DNA of 64,000 nt from positions 44,032,548 through 44,096,547 of the forward strand of contig CM051034.1 of assembly GCA_027627225.1 (NCBI GenBank). The letters are read 5' to 3'. Every line of letters begins with the position of its first letter. The stretch's first letter is position 1. Shown here piece after piece: positions 1 to 12,539 of this stretch. Below the pieces are notes generated by a model. It was not told the origin of the DNA, did not search any database, and worked only from the letters and a program-made list of their open reading frames with translations. Origin of the DNA: Congeria kusceri (lineage: Eukaryota; Mollusca; Bivalvia; Myida; Dreissenidae). Position numbers and translations under genes: made by a program.

Positions 1-667
1 ATTAACAATTCCAGGAAATGTCTGAATTATAGAATTGATAAACAGAAGTTGGATTATGAAGATTATTTTAATATTTTACCTTTTGAACTTTCTTTAAATT
101 TAGATCTATCGATCAAAGAATTCCAATTGAACATGGTCGTTTTTATAACATTGATAGAAATTTCCGTTTTTGTACCTTGTGCAACAATAATTTGTTAGGG
201 GATGAATTTCGTTATCTACCGGTATTTGTATGTTCTTATTTCGAAGAAGAAAGAAAAATATAAATACCATTATCAATATCCTAATGTTATAAAATATTCT
301 CAACGTATGAATTCTACCGACAGGACAACTTTGCTTAAATTATCAATCTTCTGTAAAAAAAAATATTGCCCTTTTTAAATGTACGAAAATAAATATTTCC
401 AGATAACTATTTCAAGTACGTGTATTTGCGCATTATTGTTTATGCTTTAATGCAAAAATTAAGATGTCCATTTAAGTCATGCCTATTTATTATTTTTTTC
501 TCATTCTTCATTAATATATATGTTTGTTGTAATAATTGTGCCATTTACATACCATTGCTATTATTTTGTATTTTGTTTTGTAATTTGTTTTGTTGTCACA
601 TGCCCTTATGGGTCACGACTTATCAATAAAGTTAAAAAAAAAAAGATAAATCGTTCTCTGATTACAG
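1..667. other. Non-coding flank, nothing recognised
   Basis: AT-rich sequence upstream of the PGRP exons. The short open frames here are rich in F, I, Y and C, as chance frames in AT-rich DNA are, and none matches a family I know. A signal-peptide exon of the PGRP gene could lie here or outside the window; I could not identify one. Confidence 0.5.
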
Positions 668-1581
668 CAGGAAACGTGGATGCCTTGTCGCTCCTCTCTT
701 GCGACAACGTCACTATAGTAACGCGGGTGGAATGGGTCGCCCAGCCCTCCAGAGAGATCAGCTACATGGGCACGCCCGTCAGCGTCGTGTTTATCCACCA
801 CACGGCGATGAGCGAGTGCTTCACGCAGGACAAGTGCGCCGAGGAGATGCGCGTTATACAGCGCTTTCATTAGGTTGACAGAGGTGCGTGCGTGTGTGTG
901 TTGCATGTTCAAATTCCATCATTTTGAATCGTTTTCTGCTAATGATTACTTTAAAAAAAGTCCCAATACTGAGAATGAAGCTTCCTGATGACAGTTGGAA
1001 TATTAAATTTGTTTTTTCTCGTACTAGTAATTACTAAAAAGTTATTTAGCCGTATTTACGAGTCAGCTAAAGTTAACAAGATAAAACAAAATTCTCCCCT
1101 GATGTCGTAATAAACTAATCGATGATACGCTGGTGACAACAGTCAATACGACGGCAAACGATTGTACGTATTTGCCAATACAAGCTACTAGTACGAACAT
1201 AAACGCTAAGTATAACACTATGACAATTCTTTGGCACGCTCCCTTCTTTCAGGCTGGGATGACATTGGATACAACTTTTTAATTGGACAGGACGGTCGGG
1301 CTTACGAAGGACGGGCGTGGGATCGTATTGGCGCGCATACAAAGGGCTGGCCTAACGACGCGGCCCTGAACGCTGTTCAAGCCATGATTGACTGCGGGGT
1401 AAAGCTCGGCAAAATCACCCCGGATTTCAAGTTATACGGGCACAGGGACGCCGGCACCACGGAGTGCCCAGGGCAGAGGCTGTACGAGTTGATTCAAACA
1501 TGGGACCATTTTGGGCGTGTTGGCAATGAGCCACTCGTGAAACCAACACCAATCCCTTACCAACCCCATGGAAACCATTAA
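668..1581 (+). pseudogene. Short peptidoglycan recognition protein (PGRP/amidase_2), two exons, probably broken
   Basis: Exon a spans 668-883 (acceptor TTACAG, donor G|GTGCGT) and exon b 1253-1581 (acceptor TTTCAG, stop TAA). The phases match: G at 883 plus GC at 1253 makes the glycine of GWDDIGYNFLI. PGRPs bind peptidoglycan, and many cut the lactyl-amide bond as zinc amidases. The residues expected for zinc binding and catalysis are present: the first His of IHHTA, Tyr of IGYNFLI, His of YGHRD and Cys of TECPG. The disulphide pair in SECFTQDKC is also present. Two defects are visible. An in-frame TAG lies at 871-873 between FH and VDRGW, where a CAG glutamine would fit. The GAHTKGW segment joins directly to PNDAALNAV, so roughly 18-20 residues usual in the family (the SIGI..G strand) are missing. 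A possible AATAAA sits at 1585-1590. The first exon is absent or unidentified. It could still be a polymorphic null allele of a live gene, or an assembly error. Confidence 0.8.
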
Positions 1582-4500
1582 AGTAATAAAAACACGTGAC
1601 ACCGAATACAAGTTCATTACATGTATTAATAGTAATAGTGATGTCCGTTTTCATATTTAAGAATAACATAGAAATGCGGAATTCATGTCAAATGGCTATA
1701 AAACTACCGATACATGCAGCGCATGTATGTGTCGAATGTACTGAATCATATTTTGGGAAAAATAAATCATACAAACTCTGAGATTTTTATTAAAAATCTC
1801 GCAAAGATAATCATAGTTAGTTGAACTCGCTTCAGAAGAAACACACAAACAATCACCTTATTCAAACGTGTGTACCTATTGTAAAAGGACACATTTTGTA
1901 AACAATGCGTTTGACTAGCTCACCAGCTCACCATATACCATAGGAACACCTCCGATTCTGAATGGGAATATCTGGACAAAAACTACATAGCGCTTGAGCC
2001 GATTTTACTTGGAAACGTTTTGTTTGGTACCGACTTGACTTGGGGAGCGATTTGTTTTGTGACCAAATTGACTTGAACGCGAATGGGTATTGGGCCGATT
2101 TAAATTGGGACTGCTTTGTCTTTGTTGTGTCTTGTGACTCTGAGACCGATTTGTCTCAAACGTCTAATAAGTTTAATTTGGAACTGACATAAATTATGAT
2201 CGAAATTTCAATTAATACCGTTGTATTTTTGGCCCTTCTTGGCTTAAAACCAATCTGTTTGGGGCCGACTTCATTTGTGACCGAATTGATTTGAAACCAT
2301 CTTGACTAGTGACAGAAATGTTTATCGATCGTGATACATCGACTAACTCCGGAATGCTCCGTAAGATAGATCTCGTGTCTATCATGGAGCCATCTTGGCT
2401 TGATACACGCAACGGTGATCCGCCTGTGTTATAGGGCTATACACGACGCGCGTTGAAATAGCACCACATTTTATTTCGCAACGATGATAAATGAGGAAAG
2501 GTAGATGTATATTTTACAGGCATCTTGACCTATTATCCAAAAGGCTAACTATGCAAATATAAGTTCAAGAAATTATAATCCGGTATCGAAACTGATTTTA
2601 GTGTTTACAAACTATCCAAACTTAAAGCGAAACTAGACTTAGTAGTGAGAGATGTTAAGGTTTTGAGGAAGAATCAAATAAAGATAATGAAAATGTCTAC
2701 ACAATACCCGCTGCCATTGCGTTTTACTACTGGCTTTGAAAAATGCCTTATTTGTCAGGTAAAATTACATGTTTTAATAATATATTTTTGTGTGTGTAAT
2801 TTAATGTATTTATTTTATAAATTTTATGTTGTTAATGTTATTATCATAAAGTATTATGATATTCTTCAGTATATCCAGTTCGTTCACTTGTGTACAATAA
2901 TTAAATATATGCAATTGAATAGTATTTCTGTTATTATTCTTCTTCATTTCTTCTTCTTATTATTATATGATTTGTTTCATTCTATTCTTTAACTTTTTTT
3001 CTAATGTCCATGGTTTCTTATTAGTAATTTACCATAAGTATTCTGATTATAGTGTTTTTGCAGCATTAATAATATTACTTAAGCTATGAATAGTTGGCAT
3101 AATTCTTGATAACTAGTACAACTAATTTAAGTCTAAATAGTCTTTTATTTTTTGTTTGTGTTGACCTTTACATCGCATGCTTAATTTCAAAATGTTCCTT
3201 AAAATTTAGTCACATGTCTCTTTTTTTACAGGTGAATTAAATTTTGCAAGTCTGTGATTAATATGGTCATCTCCGAAGAATATCAAACCTGTCTGTGACT
3301 GGTATTCCTACAAGAGCTCAATGAGAACTTTCGGTTTAGAAACTCGAATAGAGTGTAAATAATCTGGCAGACAACCAAATATTATCCAAAGATATAATGA
3401 AAGACTGCCAGTTTTATGTAAATATGATACTATGACAGTTTGTTAATTGAAATGAAAGGTAGCTTTGAATAATGCTTTGATATATTTCCCATATAAACTG
3501 TATATAATAATATTAAAAATATTTATTTTTATATATTAATATAATTATAATGTTAATGTAACTGTCATTATAACAAATGCGATAGAGGGAAATTAGAATA
3601 ATTTCAAAACAATCACTTACACACTTGAGAAGTGATATGAAATAAATAAAGATATTTTTATGTGCCTGAACTGTGACAATATGACAATTTTGAAATGTAT
3701 GGACACATCCAGCAGCTACATTTTGGAATTAATGAAATCAGTAACATAGCGTTATTTCTACAAGCAAGTAAACAACCCAGACAGGACATTTTCTATTACA
3801 GTACTCAGTTATATCTAGCCAGTAGAAACACATGAAATATGCTTTTATTAACAAGATTACCAATTATACTGTATTTAGTGATGTATCTGCAATGATGAAC
3901 TTTGAAGGAAACAGTATGCATCTGTATAGTGTAATGAATTTAATGGTGATAAAGTAAATCACCTTATTTGTTGTAAAGTTCTGTTTTTAACAAATTATAA
4001 CCATTTAATATCAATTTTCTCCTGAAATCAAACATGAAAGTGACATTTACACAAAATATGCAATATAACAATCTGTACTCATCTGGTTTATTTAACTATA
4101 TTTTTGTATGCATTTATATGTGCAATGCTTATAAACAAATTGAAGTACTGTGATGATTTTGTTTTGTGGTACGCTGTTAACATGAATTCCCAAACTGAAT
4201 TGACATAATTACTGTCAGTTGAATACATGGTCAGTGGGGATAGATGGTTTTATTGATCTTATGGTAGATATTTTTCAGTATTTTCTTGTGTTCCAAAGTT
4301 GTTTTGTGATTATTTTTTTCAATTAAAACAAAATATGAGTGTTATAAAGATATTATTTTTTAGTGCTTTTCAAGATGGCTTATTGAAAACAAGTGGATCA
4401 AAATAATGCACGGCACATCATTTGCTTGAGTCAGAAATGAGAAAATTGCAATTTGATTGCATCAAAAAGCAGGATTTGGCATCAATTTAAATCCTTATCC

Positions 4501-5279
4501 AAGACTGGGTGTCCATAATAGTATCAACGTGAGTGGCTTTCTTATAATACATTTGATTAATATTATCCGGTGCATGTCGTTAATATAATTAAGCAAATCC
4601 AAAAATTTAAGTCATATACCGGCATATGAGCTAATTTTCAACACACAATTTCATGCGGAAATGGCAGGTTTATTTTACATTTCAAATGTTTAGTACAGTT
4701 GATAAATAAGTGATACAACTTTAATATTACAGATTCATCAATCAGTATATTTGACAAAAGCAAAATTTGGTAGTGTATACTACATTTATTAAGAAAAAGA
4801 AAGCAAAATAAGTTACACAGTCTGCATAAACTTAAAACATCTTTACCTGTGGACAAGATACATTACGAGGTGTTGAGTGAATTATGTCAAAAGCACCGTA
4901 ACTATGAAACACTAGTACTTAAGTTTCAGTGTTCCACAGAAATAATGCTGAAGATAACTCAGCATATTTCAAAATCCAGTTGGCTTCACATTGAGCTGAT
5001 TATATCATTATTTCTTAGCTGAATGGCATCTCATATTATTTACAGTACTGATATTTAGTTAATTATTAACTCCGACCACTTTATTTATAATAATTCCCAA
5101 TAATTTTCAACATTTTCGTGTGAATTTCAATAATGTAGCTTATGGGCGCGCCATTTTTGATGGTCATGTGATTGAAAGTAGTCCAAAATGTCGCATGATG
5201 TACCAGAGGCGATTTATTTTTAGAATCGCCTGTGTACCCAGAGTGAAATGTTTATGGGCCAATTATGGCTTGTAACTGA
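1582..5279. other. Intergenic, no gene found
   Basis: AT-rich and without recognisable exons. Around 1985-2400 there is a loose, decayed repetition of phrases such as GACTTGACTTGG, GACCGAATTGATTTG and GACCAAATTGACTTG. From 2640 to 5280 I see only AT-rich low-complexity sequence and chance frames. Confidence 0.5.
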
Positions 5280-5280
5280 T

Positions 5281-6345
5281 TTGCCAATTTGAGTTCAAAA
5301 CTTAACATGTATCTATGCAAATCGATATCATTGTGTTTTATTATTGTGTTGTAAAACATGCTAATGATTTAGAAGTCTATAAATCTGGTAACCGTTAAGA
5401 ATGACTACATTAAGTCTATATTAAGACTATTGATCTTAAGCAAGATGACCTTGCTGGCTCTTTATATAATTTGTGATGACAGCAGCTGGTGATGTTTGCC
5501 CTCTTGTACACGTATACCATGTTATATGCAAATGGTTCGTGAATAGCAGTGAACGAAGTATGTTTGCACTATATTTCTATAAAAACCATAAACATACAAA
5601 ACCGAAGGTCAGACAGCTTGGTATATATGTCGAACGGTCGTTCCACGCAAATCCCGCGATTATGTGACTTTGGTATCGGGGAACCCTCTCAAACGGTATT
5701 GGATCCGGCTGCCAACCGCTGCATCCGCACCGGGCAAACCGGCTTGCTAGGCCAATGCACCCGGTTTTCGGGGGATGGAAGGCGAGAGGCGCCCGGACTC
5801 GGGACTGCAGGAGCAGAGTTTTCGAAACTGAAGTCGCACGTCTTATGCTTATCAGTATACACAGCAATGACCTGTCCTAGCCATGGCTGTAGGCTCTTCG
5901 CGTAGTATTAGCCTGTCTCTCCGTAGTTATTCAACGTATTGCTTGGAAAACCTGGTTAAAGAAAATATCATTAAGTTTAAATACATAGTTTAATGTAACA
6001 CAATTTTGAACCATCGAAAAACGATAATTTATAAAATAGTTTAAAATTTCTTAATTGTTAAAATTTTAAAACGCATAAAATATATATCTATTTCAAGCTG
6101 TATCCGGAGTACGCATTTGGATTTATAGTTAGACGATTAATAATACGGGTCGCACGTTTGTTTTAACGATGCTATAAATATTTACAAGTAAACATCTTAA
6201 GTATAATCAAGTCAACTATATTTGGATAATTGCACTTTCGTTTAAAATAATGGTTTAAATATGACATTCGTTTACAAATATTGTATTTCCTCGGTTATTT
6301 ATGTTGACATGATTTAGAATTCCTATAGAGAGGGACCCTTCCTTA
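5281..6345 (+). repeat. Dispersed repeat unit, copy A
   Basis: This copy, about 1.1 kb, resembles 10515-12245 (copy B) along nearly its whole length. It starts near TTGCCAATTTGAGTT and ends near the GACATGATTT...ATTCCT segment. A GC-rich, CpG-rich core (about 5620-5850) carries the palindrome-like TCGAACGGTCGTTCCA at 5630-5645, followed by CGCAAATCCCGCGATTATG. AT-rich sequence lies on both sides. No transposase, terminal inverted repeat or target duplication was found. Open frames in the core exist on both strands and are not conserved in frame between copies. Confidence 0.7.
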
Positions 6346-6359
6346 TATTTTTATATTTG

Positions 6360-6500
6360 AGAAAACCCAAAGCGTTCACATGAGAACTGGTACAGATAAA
6401 GACCATGCTGCCGTGAGAGGTTTGAAAATTAAGGTATCTGAACAATATGCCAAGGGAATACAAAATAGTCCATTATATACTTTAAATTGCATCAAAGGTT
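6360..6500 (+). mobile_element. 5' fragment of a tandem-core element
   Basis: The segment with GCGTTCACATGAGAACTGG and GGTATCTGAACAATATGCC closely resembles 32895-33010, just inside the 5' end of the element at 32875-34380. Only the start is present, so it is a truncated copy. Confidence 0.6.
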
Positions 6501-7074
6501 GCTGTACCATGCCAATTCCATGCTATTAATTTCCGAATTTGTCTTCACCAGGGCCGGTTCTAGACCGGACTGTCCTGGTGTGTGTGTGCATTTACTCAGA
6601 CATTCGTTCATTCGATTACTCATTCATCCATTTGTTCATACATTCATTGTGTTAACTTGAACTGAATAATTGTCTACTGGTTTCAAGTTCAGTATATGTG
6701 TAAAGGATCGAATATTATATTGAGAATTAGTGAACATTTAGACTAAATACTTCTAAAACTAAGGTACCACAATATCCAATAATTGTTATCCACGTGAACA
6801 TTTACTGTAAATTTTATTTATTCCCGAAAATCAGCTGGAAATGCATCACTTAAAAAAAGCGTGGGCAAATCTTTGCAAAACAGCAATTTCATTGGGCGCA
6901 GCAGGGCTGATATTGTATTATTTGTTGGAAGGTCATTGGGCGCAGCAGGGCTGATATTGTTATTATTTGTTTGAAAGTCATTTGAACGTGATCTGTTATA
7001 CGATGTCTTCTGGTCCTTACAACGTTAGGATTTGATTTGAATGAGATTGGCAACTTACGGTAACATCGAAGAAA

Positions 7075-7420
7075 ATTGAAGGTCAGCCAGCTCTGTATAC
7101 ATGTGGAACGTTCGTTCCACGCCGATCCCGCGACTATGTTATTCTGCAGGCTCTCGTTCCGCATGATTGCGGGTGTAGAACTCCTTTAAGAATTCACACG
7201 TCTATAGCTTATTTGTTTACACAGCCAGTTCCCTGTCCTAAATACTTCCGTATACAGTTCACTTATTTATACCATGCATGTCCCTAGTTATTCAACAGAT
7301 TGGTGGCAAAAGCAGGTTAGAAACAATAGCATTGACTTTAAATTCATCGTTTAATGTAACACTACTTAAACACTCGAAATACGAATATTTAAAAAATAGT
7401 TTTCATGTTTTTAATTTATT
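7075..7420 (+). repeat. Dispersed repeat unit, copy C (partial)
   Basis: It carries the same core as copy A, with an exact 18-bp palindrome GTGGAACGTTCGTTCCAC at 7103-7120 followed by a CGATCCCGCGACTATG segment, and the same downstream AT-rich flank (TTATTCAAC..ATT..GG, TTTAATGTAACAC). Just upstream, 6893-6980 holds a roughly 41-bp direct duplication around GGGCGCAGCAGGGCTGATA. Confidence 0.6.
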
Positions 7421-9454
7421 TAAATTTAAATTTTAAGTTTTTTTTGCATAGACAACTTTTTCAGCGGTACATGGTGTATGCATTTGAAGTTATATTTAGA
7501 TGATGGATAAAACGTCTCCGTTTTAAATATGGGTATACATCTCAAAATTGAGTATTTATAACCGAGTTCATCTATATCATCAACACAAGCCAGTTGTATT
7601 GTCATTTTAAATTCTGGTTGAATAGGACATAGCTATTATCAATCAATAATTACTGCGGCTTAAATAGGCCGTAAATATATTACCAATTATCAATTAAATC
7701 TACTGAGTTTTTTAAGTAGCGATGCCAAAGCAACGAGAGTAGTGTCCCTTGGCGGAAGCTCATGAATATTAATTCGCGGCGACCGGCGGCCCAACGCTGG
7801 TACCATATTATTTCCGTCTTACACTCATATAAAGCGTAAATTTTTGGAACCAATCTACTTTGCATATGTTAATAGATGATGAAATACCCGGGAAACCAGA
7901 AAACAGTCCACGTGAGTATTACAAACATTCCACTGAAAAAGTATAAAATTCAATATTTCTTTAAAAAAGTGGATTTCGATGGATTTCAGGCTAAACGTTG
8001 AAAATGAATTTGTTTTTTATTAAATGCTACCTTACTTTAGAACGAATTGAACAGTATAGTTATGATTTATGGGTCTTTTCCAATTCCATGTTAAACTGAA
8101 CGCAATTCCAAGATCATCTGTGTTTAAGTAGGAGACGATTAATTATAGTATATATTTATGAAACTCAATTGATAATTTTTAAAAACGCACAATAATCAAA
8201 ATATCGCATAATCAAATGTAATGTGGATGCTAAGACTGTGGTTGTTCGTTACAGACAAGAACACAGATGATGTTAAAATTCTTAATAATTGAATACAAAA
8301 GTATAGGATTATAGTTTCCAACGCAATAATCGAATACAACATTATAGGATTTATAGTTTCCAACACAATTTTGTATTAATTGTTGTACTAACATATGCAG
8401 TGCAATTCTGTGTGCGTGCCTACCTTAATGATTACACTTCGTTCATAAGGCCGATTTTTGTTCGAAATTCCACCACAAGTGTGATCTTGTACATAGAGCA
8501 ATTCGTCTCGCATTCCTATATGATATACATGTATGCTTTCAAATGTTTACAAAGGCACATATTTAGTGAATAAATCTACTATTTTCTCTATTCTCCAAAT
8601 TTTAATCTGAGAAATTGCACTGTCAACATACTTTCAAAATCATCACCAGTAATCATCACTTTCATTGTTTATGACCATCAATCATCGGTCATTAACCATC
8701 ACCACCCTCCAACACCATCAATCATCTAATACAACAATATAACAAAACTTGTAACTGTGGCGTCGACAACGTACAACTGAGCAAACCCTTGAAATGATTA
8801 CTTAACTGAAAATAAACAAAGATGTGATTTAATGTGTGTATGCCTTTAATTATATATCCACATATCTATATCACACTAAGCTTGTCTGATATATTTTGAA
8901 ATAAACACTTCTGGCTGAGCAGAATTTGATGATGTCTCTGTCTTCAGCCAACTTGCTGCTATCAAATACAGATCTCGAGTGAAGATAAAAACCTGAAGCC
9001 GGCTGTCAGAGAAACAGAGACAGAGAGGCCGTCGCTGTGCGGCCGAACTATGCGGAGGTTTTTCCTGTAGTCTTCGAGCGGTCAATATGTAACAATGACA
9101 AATTTCCTTATGCCACCGTATCGCTCAACTTCATACAAATGCGACGTACAGGGGGCCAATAGCTTCTTGCTGAGGTTTCAGCACACTCTGAAGTTGCAAG
9201 CTTCCTTGAATAATATTGTAGCCCATCAACGAAGCTCAGTCAGCTGTCTTTTTCTTAATGTTTCATGCTTTCACGAAGCTTCACACCTCAAAGGTCAGGG
9301 AAGCCTCAACGCCTATGTTAACCAGGCCCATGCTGTTTCAGTATCAAATAACTAGTTGATCATGGACCTAAACACGCTTTGTACTGAGCCATCGAACATA
9401 TCTGCAATCAGTTTGTCTGGTAACTGGTTGCTGAAAAATAGTCCGGACAAAAAT

Positions 9455-10040
9455 GTGAGACGGAAGAACGGACGATGTGGGCAGCGAAATGTTTCCGAGA
9501 GCATAAAAACGAAGGCCAGCCGGCAGTGTACACTTGTGGAACGGTCGTTCCACGCCAATCCCGCGATTATGTGCTGTTGTCGGAGCGCCAGTCGATCGGC
9601 CATCGCACCTGGACGCAAACCGCAACCGCCCCGTCCACAGCCAGTCACAATGCCATGTACACCTGGTGAGGGCGGGATCAGGTCTAACTGTTGCAGTGAT
9701 CCGCCAACGTAGACACGCGTGTCTTATGCTATGCTTGTCAGCAGCCTCATGTCACAGCAGGGTACAGGACACTGCGCCGACTTGTGATGGGGAAGAGGCG
9801 ATGGACATCGGATCCACGACCGGTTCGAAAGGCCTCCGATAAACAATACATGTCTGTTGCTTATTTGTACACACCACCCTAGGCCTGTCCTACATTTGGC
9901 GTTATTCGCTCCGTTTATTTATACTATGTCTGTTCAAAACTTCCCAGATATTTCAACACACCAGCTGGTGAAGTAGGTAGCATTAATATTAATTCTTGCA
10001 TTTCATGTTATGAAACCTGGTTCTATAAAAACATAATTAA
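9455..10040 (+). repeat. Dispersed repeat unit, copy D (partial)
   Basis: The core palindrome is GTGGAACGGTCGTTCCAC at 9536-9553, followed by a CCAATCCCGCGATTATG segment. The right flank is more diverged than in copies A and B (ATATTTCAACACACC, GCATTAATATTAATTC). Local GC content is high, so several overlapping open frames occur, none with a recognisable domain. Confidence 0.6.
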
Positions 10041-10514
10041 TTCTAAAATACTGCACCTATTCCTTATTGACAACAAGTTTTCTTATTTAAATTTATTAAT
10101 AAGAGACAATTAAACCTGTGTTTCAATAATTTATTGTAATATATATTTAGACGATGGGATATATATACAGTTGAACTTCCCTATTTAAATGGCGGGATAC
10201 ATGCAACTACATAAGCTTTAAATAGCCAGTAACAAAACCTAAGCTAAGATTTCATATTCTCGTCATAACAGTAATAATGTTGGATTATGGTAACCGCTTA
10301 GTTAAAAAAAGAACGAAAACAGGTAAATTGTACTTTCGTTATAAACTTTCGAGTTATATTTTCATTAACGTATTTAAACTGGATAATATAATCTGTTAAG
10401 AGTACCAACTAAATATGTTGTTTTAGATACAAAATATGTTGTTTTAGATACATCTGGTGTTGTTTGTGAGGTTAAAATATTAGGCCTACATACAAACATA
10501 TGATATCACGTTTG

Positions 10515-12245
10515 CCAATTTGAGTTTAAAATTCTAACATGTATATGCATATATTAGTAGTATCTTTCATCATTGTGTTTTATGCTAGTACTACATGCTA
10601 ATGATTTAGAAGTCTATAAATCTGGTAACCGTGCAGAATGTCTACATTTAGTCTACATTAAGACTATTAATCTTGAACAAGATAACCATGCTGGCTCTTT
10701 ATATATTTTCTATGTGATGAAAAAGTGTAAAATACCAAACAATCATAAAATAAACTTCACTGTAGGCTGACTGAAATGATCGGTTATGACGACTGTGTGT
10801 ATTAGTCGACACCTAATAGAAGCGTAGTGATATCAGACGTAGTTTTAGTCTTGGTAGTGATAATAATAATACTGTAGTAGTAGTAGACTATAGCCGTAGT
10901 TCTACTTGAAATAATATTATTTAAGTAGTAGTAGTGGTAGTAGTTGATGTAGTGGTATGTAGTTATTTCGTAAATGTTTTGGGGAACAGTTAAAACTATT
11001 GTCCGTGTCAGGGGTCATTTTGGAACTGTTATAGTAGTTGTAGGTGGAGAAGTAGTGGAAGTGTTGTTGTTGTTATTCAAGTAGTAGTAGTGGTGGTAGT
11101 AGTAAAGAAAGTAATAGCAGTAGCAGCAACAGTAGTAGAAGTAGCAGCACTTGTAGAAGTAGTTGTAGTAGTATAAGTAACAGTAACACCAGTAGTAGTA
11201 GTAGTAGCAGCATGCCACTGTCTGTCGGCTTATGTTTACATACACAGAAAATTATGCATACTGCTCAGATTCATGAATTTGCATTTTATCAACGACAGGG
11301 CATTAAGAAGATCTTGTGCATGAATAAAACATGTAGAGTACAATACAACAACCTTAACAGGAAGATAATGGTGTTTGCCCTCTTGTACAGTTATATAGAA
11401 ACGGTTCGTGCACAGCAGTGAGCGGAGTATGTTTGCACTATAAGAAAGTACCATAAACATACAAAACTGAAGGTCAGACAGTTTGGCATACATGTGGGAC
11501 GGTCGTTCCACGCAAATCCCACGATTATGTGACTCTGGTATCGGAGAACCCACTCGTACGGTCTTGGGTCCGCCTGACAAACGCAACCGCCACATTCCAC
11601 ACTGGAATGCATGGCCATGTGCACTTGGTGCGGGTGTGGCCGAGGCGAGAGACGGACGGAGTCGGGATGGCAGAGCGGAGTTTCCGAAACTGAAGTCACA
11701 CGTCTATTGCTTATCAGTATACACAGCCAGTGACCTATCCTAGTTACTGATGAAAATTATTCGCTTATTTATATCCGGTCTCTTTGTAGATATTCAACGT
11801 ATTAGTTGGAAAACCTGGTTAGAGAAAACAGCATTGAGTTTAAATCCATAGTTTAATGAAACGAAACTTAGAACCCTTGAAATACGATTATTTATAAAAT
11901 AGTTTAAATGTTTTTAATCATTTCAATTTTAAAACGTTTAAAATACTGTATATAGCTATACAAGCTGTATCCGGAGTTCGCATTGAAGTTATATTTAGAC
12001 GATAAATAAAACGGGTCGCACTTTTGTTTTCAACGATGCGTAAAGCTGCTATAAATATTTACAAGTAAACATCTGATATAAACTTAAGTATTATCAGATC
12101 AACTTTATTTGGATAATTGCACTTTCGTTTTAAATAATGTTTTAAATAGGACATTCGTTTACAAATATTGTACTTCCTCGGTTATTTATGTTGACATGAT
12201 TTTTAAAATTCCTTTAGAGAGGTTGCCTTCCTTATATTTTAATAT
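10515..12245 (+). repeat. Dispersed repeat unit, copy B, interrupted
   Basis: Matches copy A over about 10515-10725 and 11345-12245. Between these lies about 620 bp not found in copy A, including the GTA/GTAGTAGTAG-rich tract at 10865-11205. The core at 11494-11511 reads GTGGGACGGTCGTTCCAC, one base off the perfect palindrome. The downstream part repeats copy A phrase by phrase (AAGCTGTATCCGGAGT, CGGGTCGCAC, GGATAATTGCACTTTCG). Confidence 0.7.
10865..11205 (+). repeat. Degenerate GTA trinucleotide microsatellite
   Basis: Long stretches of GTAGTAGTAG with GTT, GCA and GAA variants. The complementary strand gives a meaningless Tyr/Cys-rich frame. It lies inside the sequence interrupting repeat copy B. 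Confidence 0.8.
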
Positions 12246-12539
12246 TTAAGAACACGCATCACCAGATGTTATGCAGATCTATGCGTTCGCTATTGTTGTA
12301 TGTCGCACACAAAAACAACAGGTTTACAATTCTATGGGCCACATGCAACAGGCACATCCATATATAACCTCTACAGGATTACAATCTATGGGCCACATGC
12401 GATTACGCGGAAAGAGCCAACAGCATGGGCTTAGGCATCGTAAAGCCCAATGTTGCACTGTTTTCTTTAACAGACATGAAAACGCAGGTCAGTTTCAAAC
12501 AACTCTGCTGCTTACCTCGGGCTGCTAATAAGAGTTATC

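Noticed and set aside
884..1252. Reading the PGRP first exon as a complete short protein ending at the TAG
   Set aside because: The frame continues in the correct phase through VDRG|GWDDIGYN past the TAG, and a protein ending there would lack most of the amidase fold.
2645..2992. A 115-residue hydrophobic frame
   Set aside because: Composition is that of random AT-rich DNA (runs of I, Y, F, L). No family match and no splice signals supporting it.
9095..9842. Several overlapping frames of 60-118 codons
   Set aside because: They lie in and beside repeat copy D, overlap on both strands, are not conserved in frame in the other copies and contain no known domain.
11015..11245. Tyr/Cys-rich frame on the - strand
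   Set aside because: It is a reading of the GTA microsatellite.
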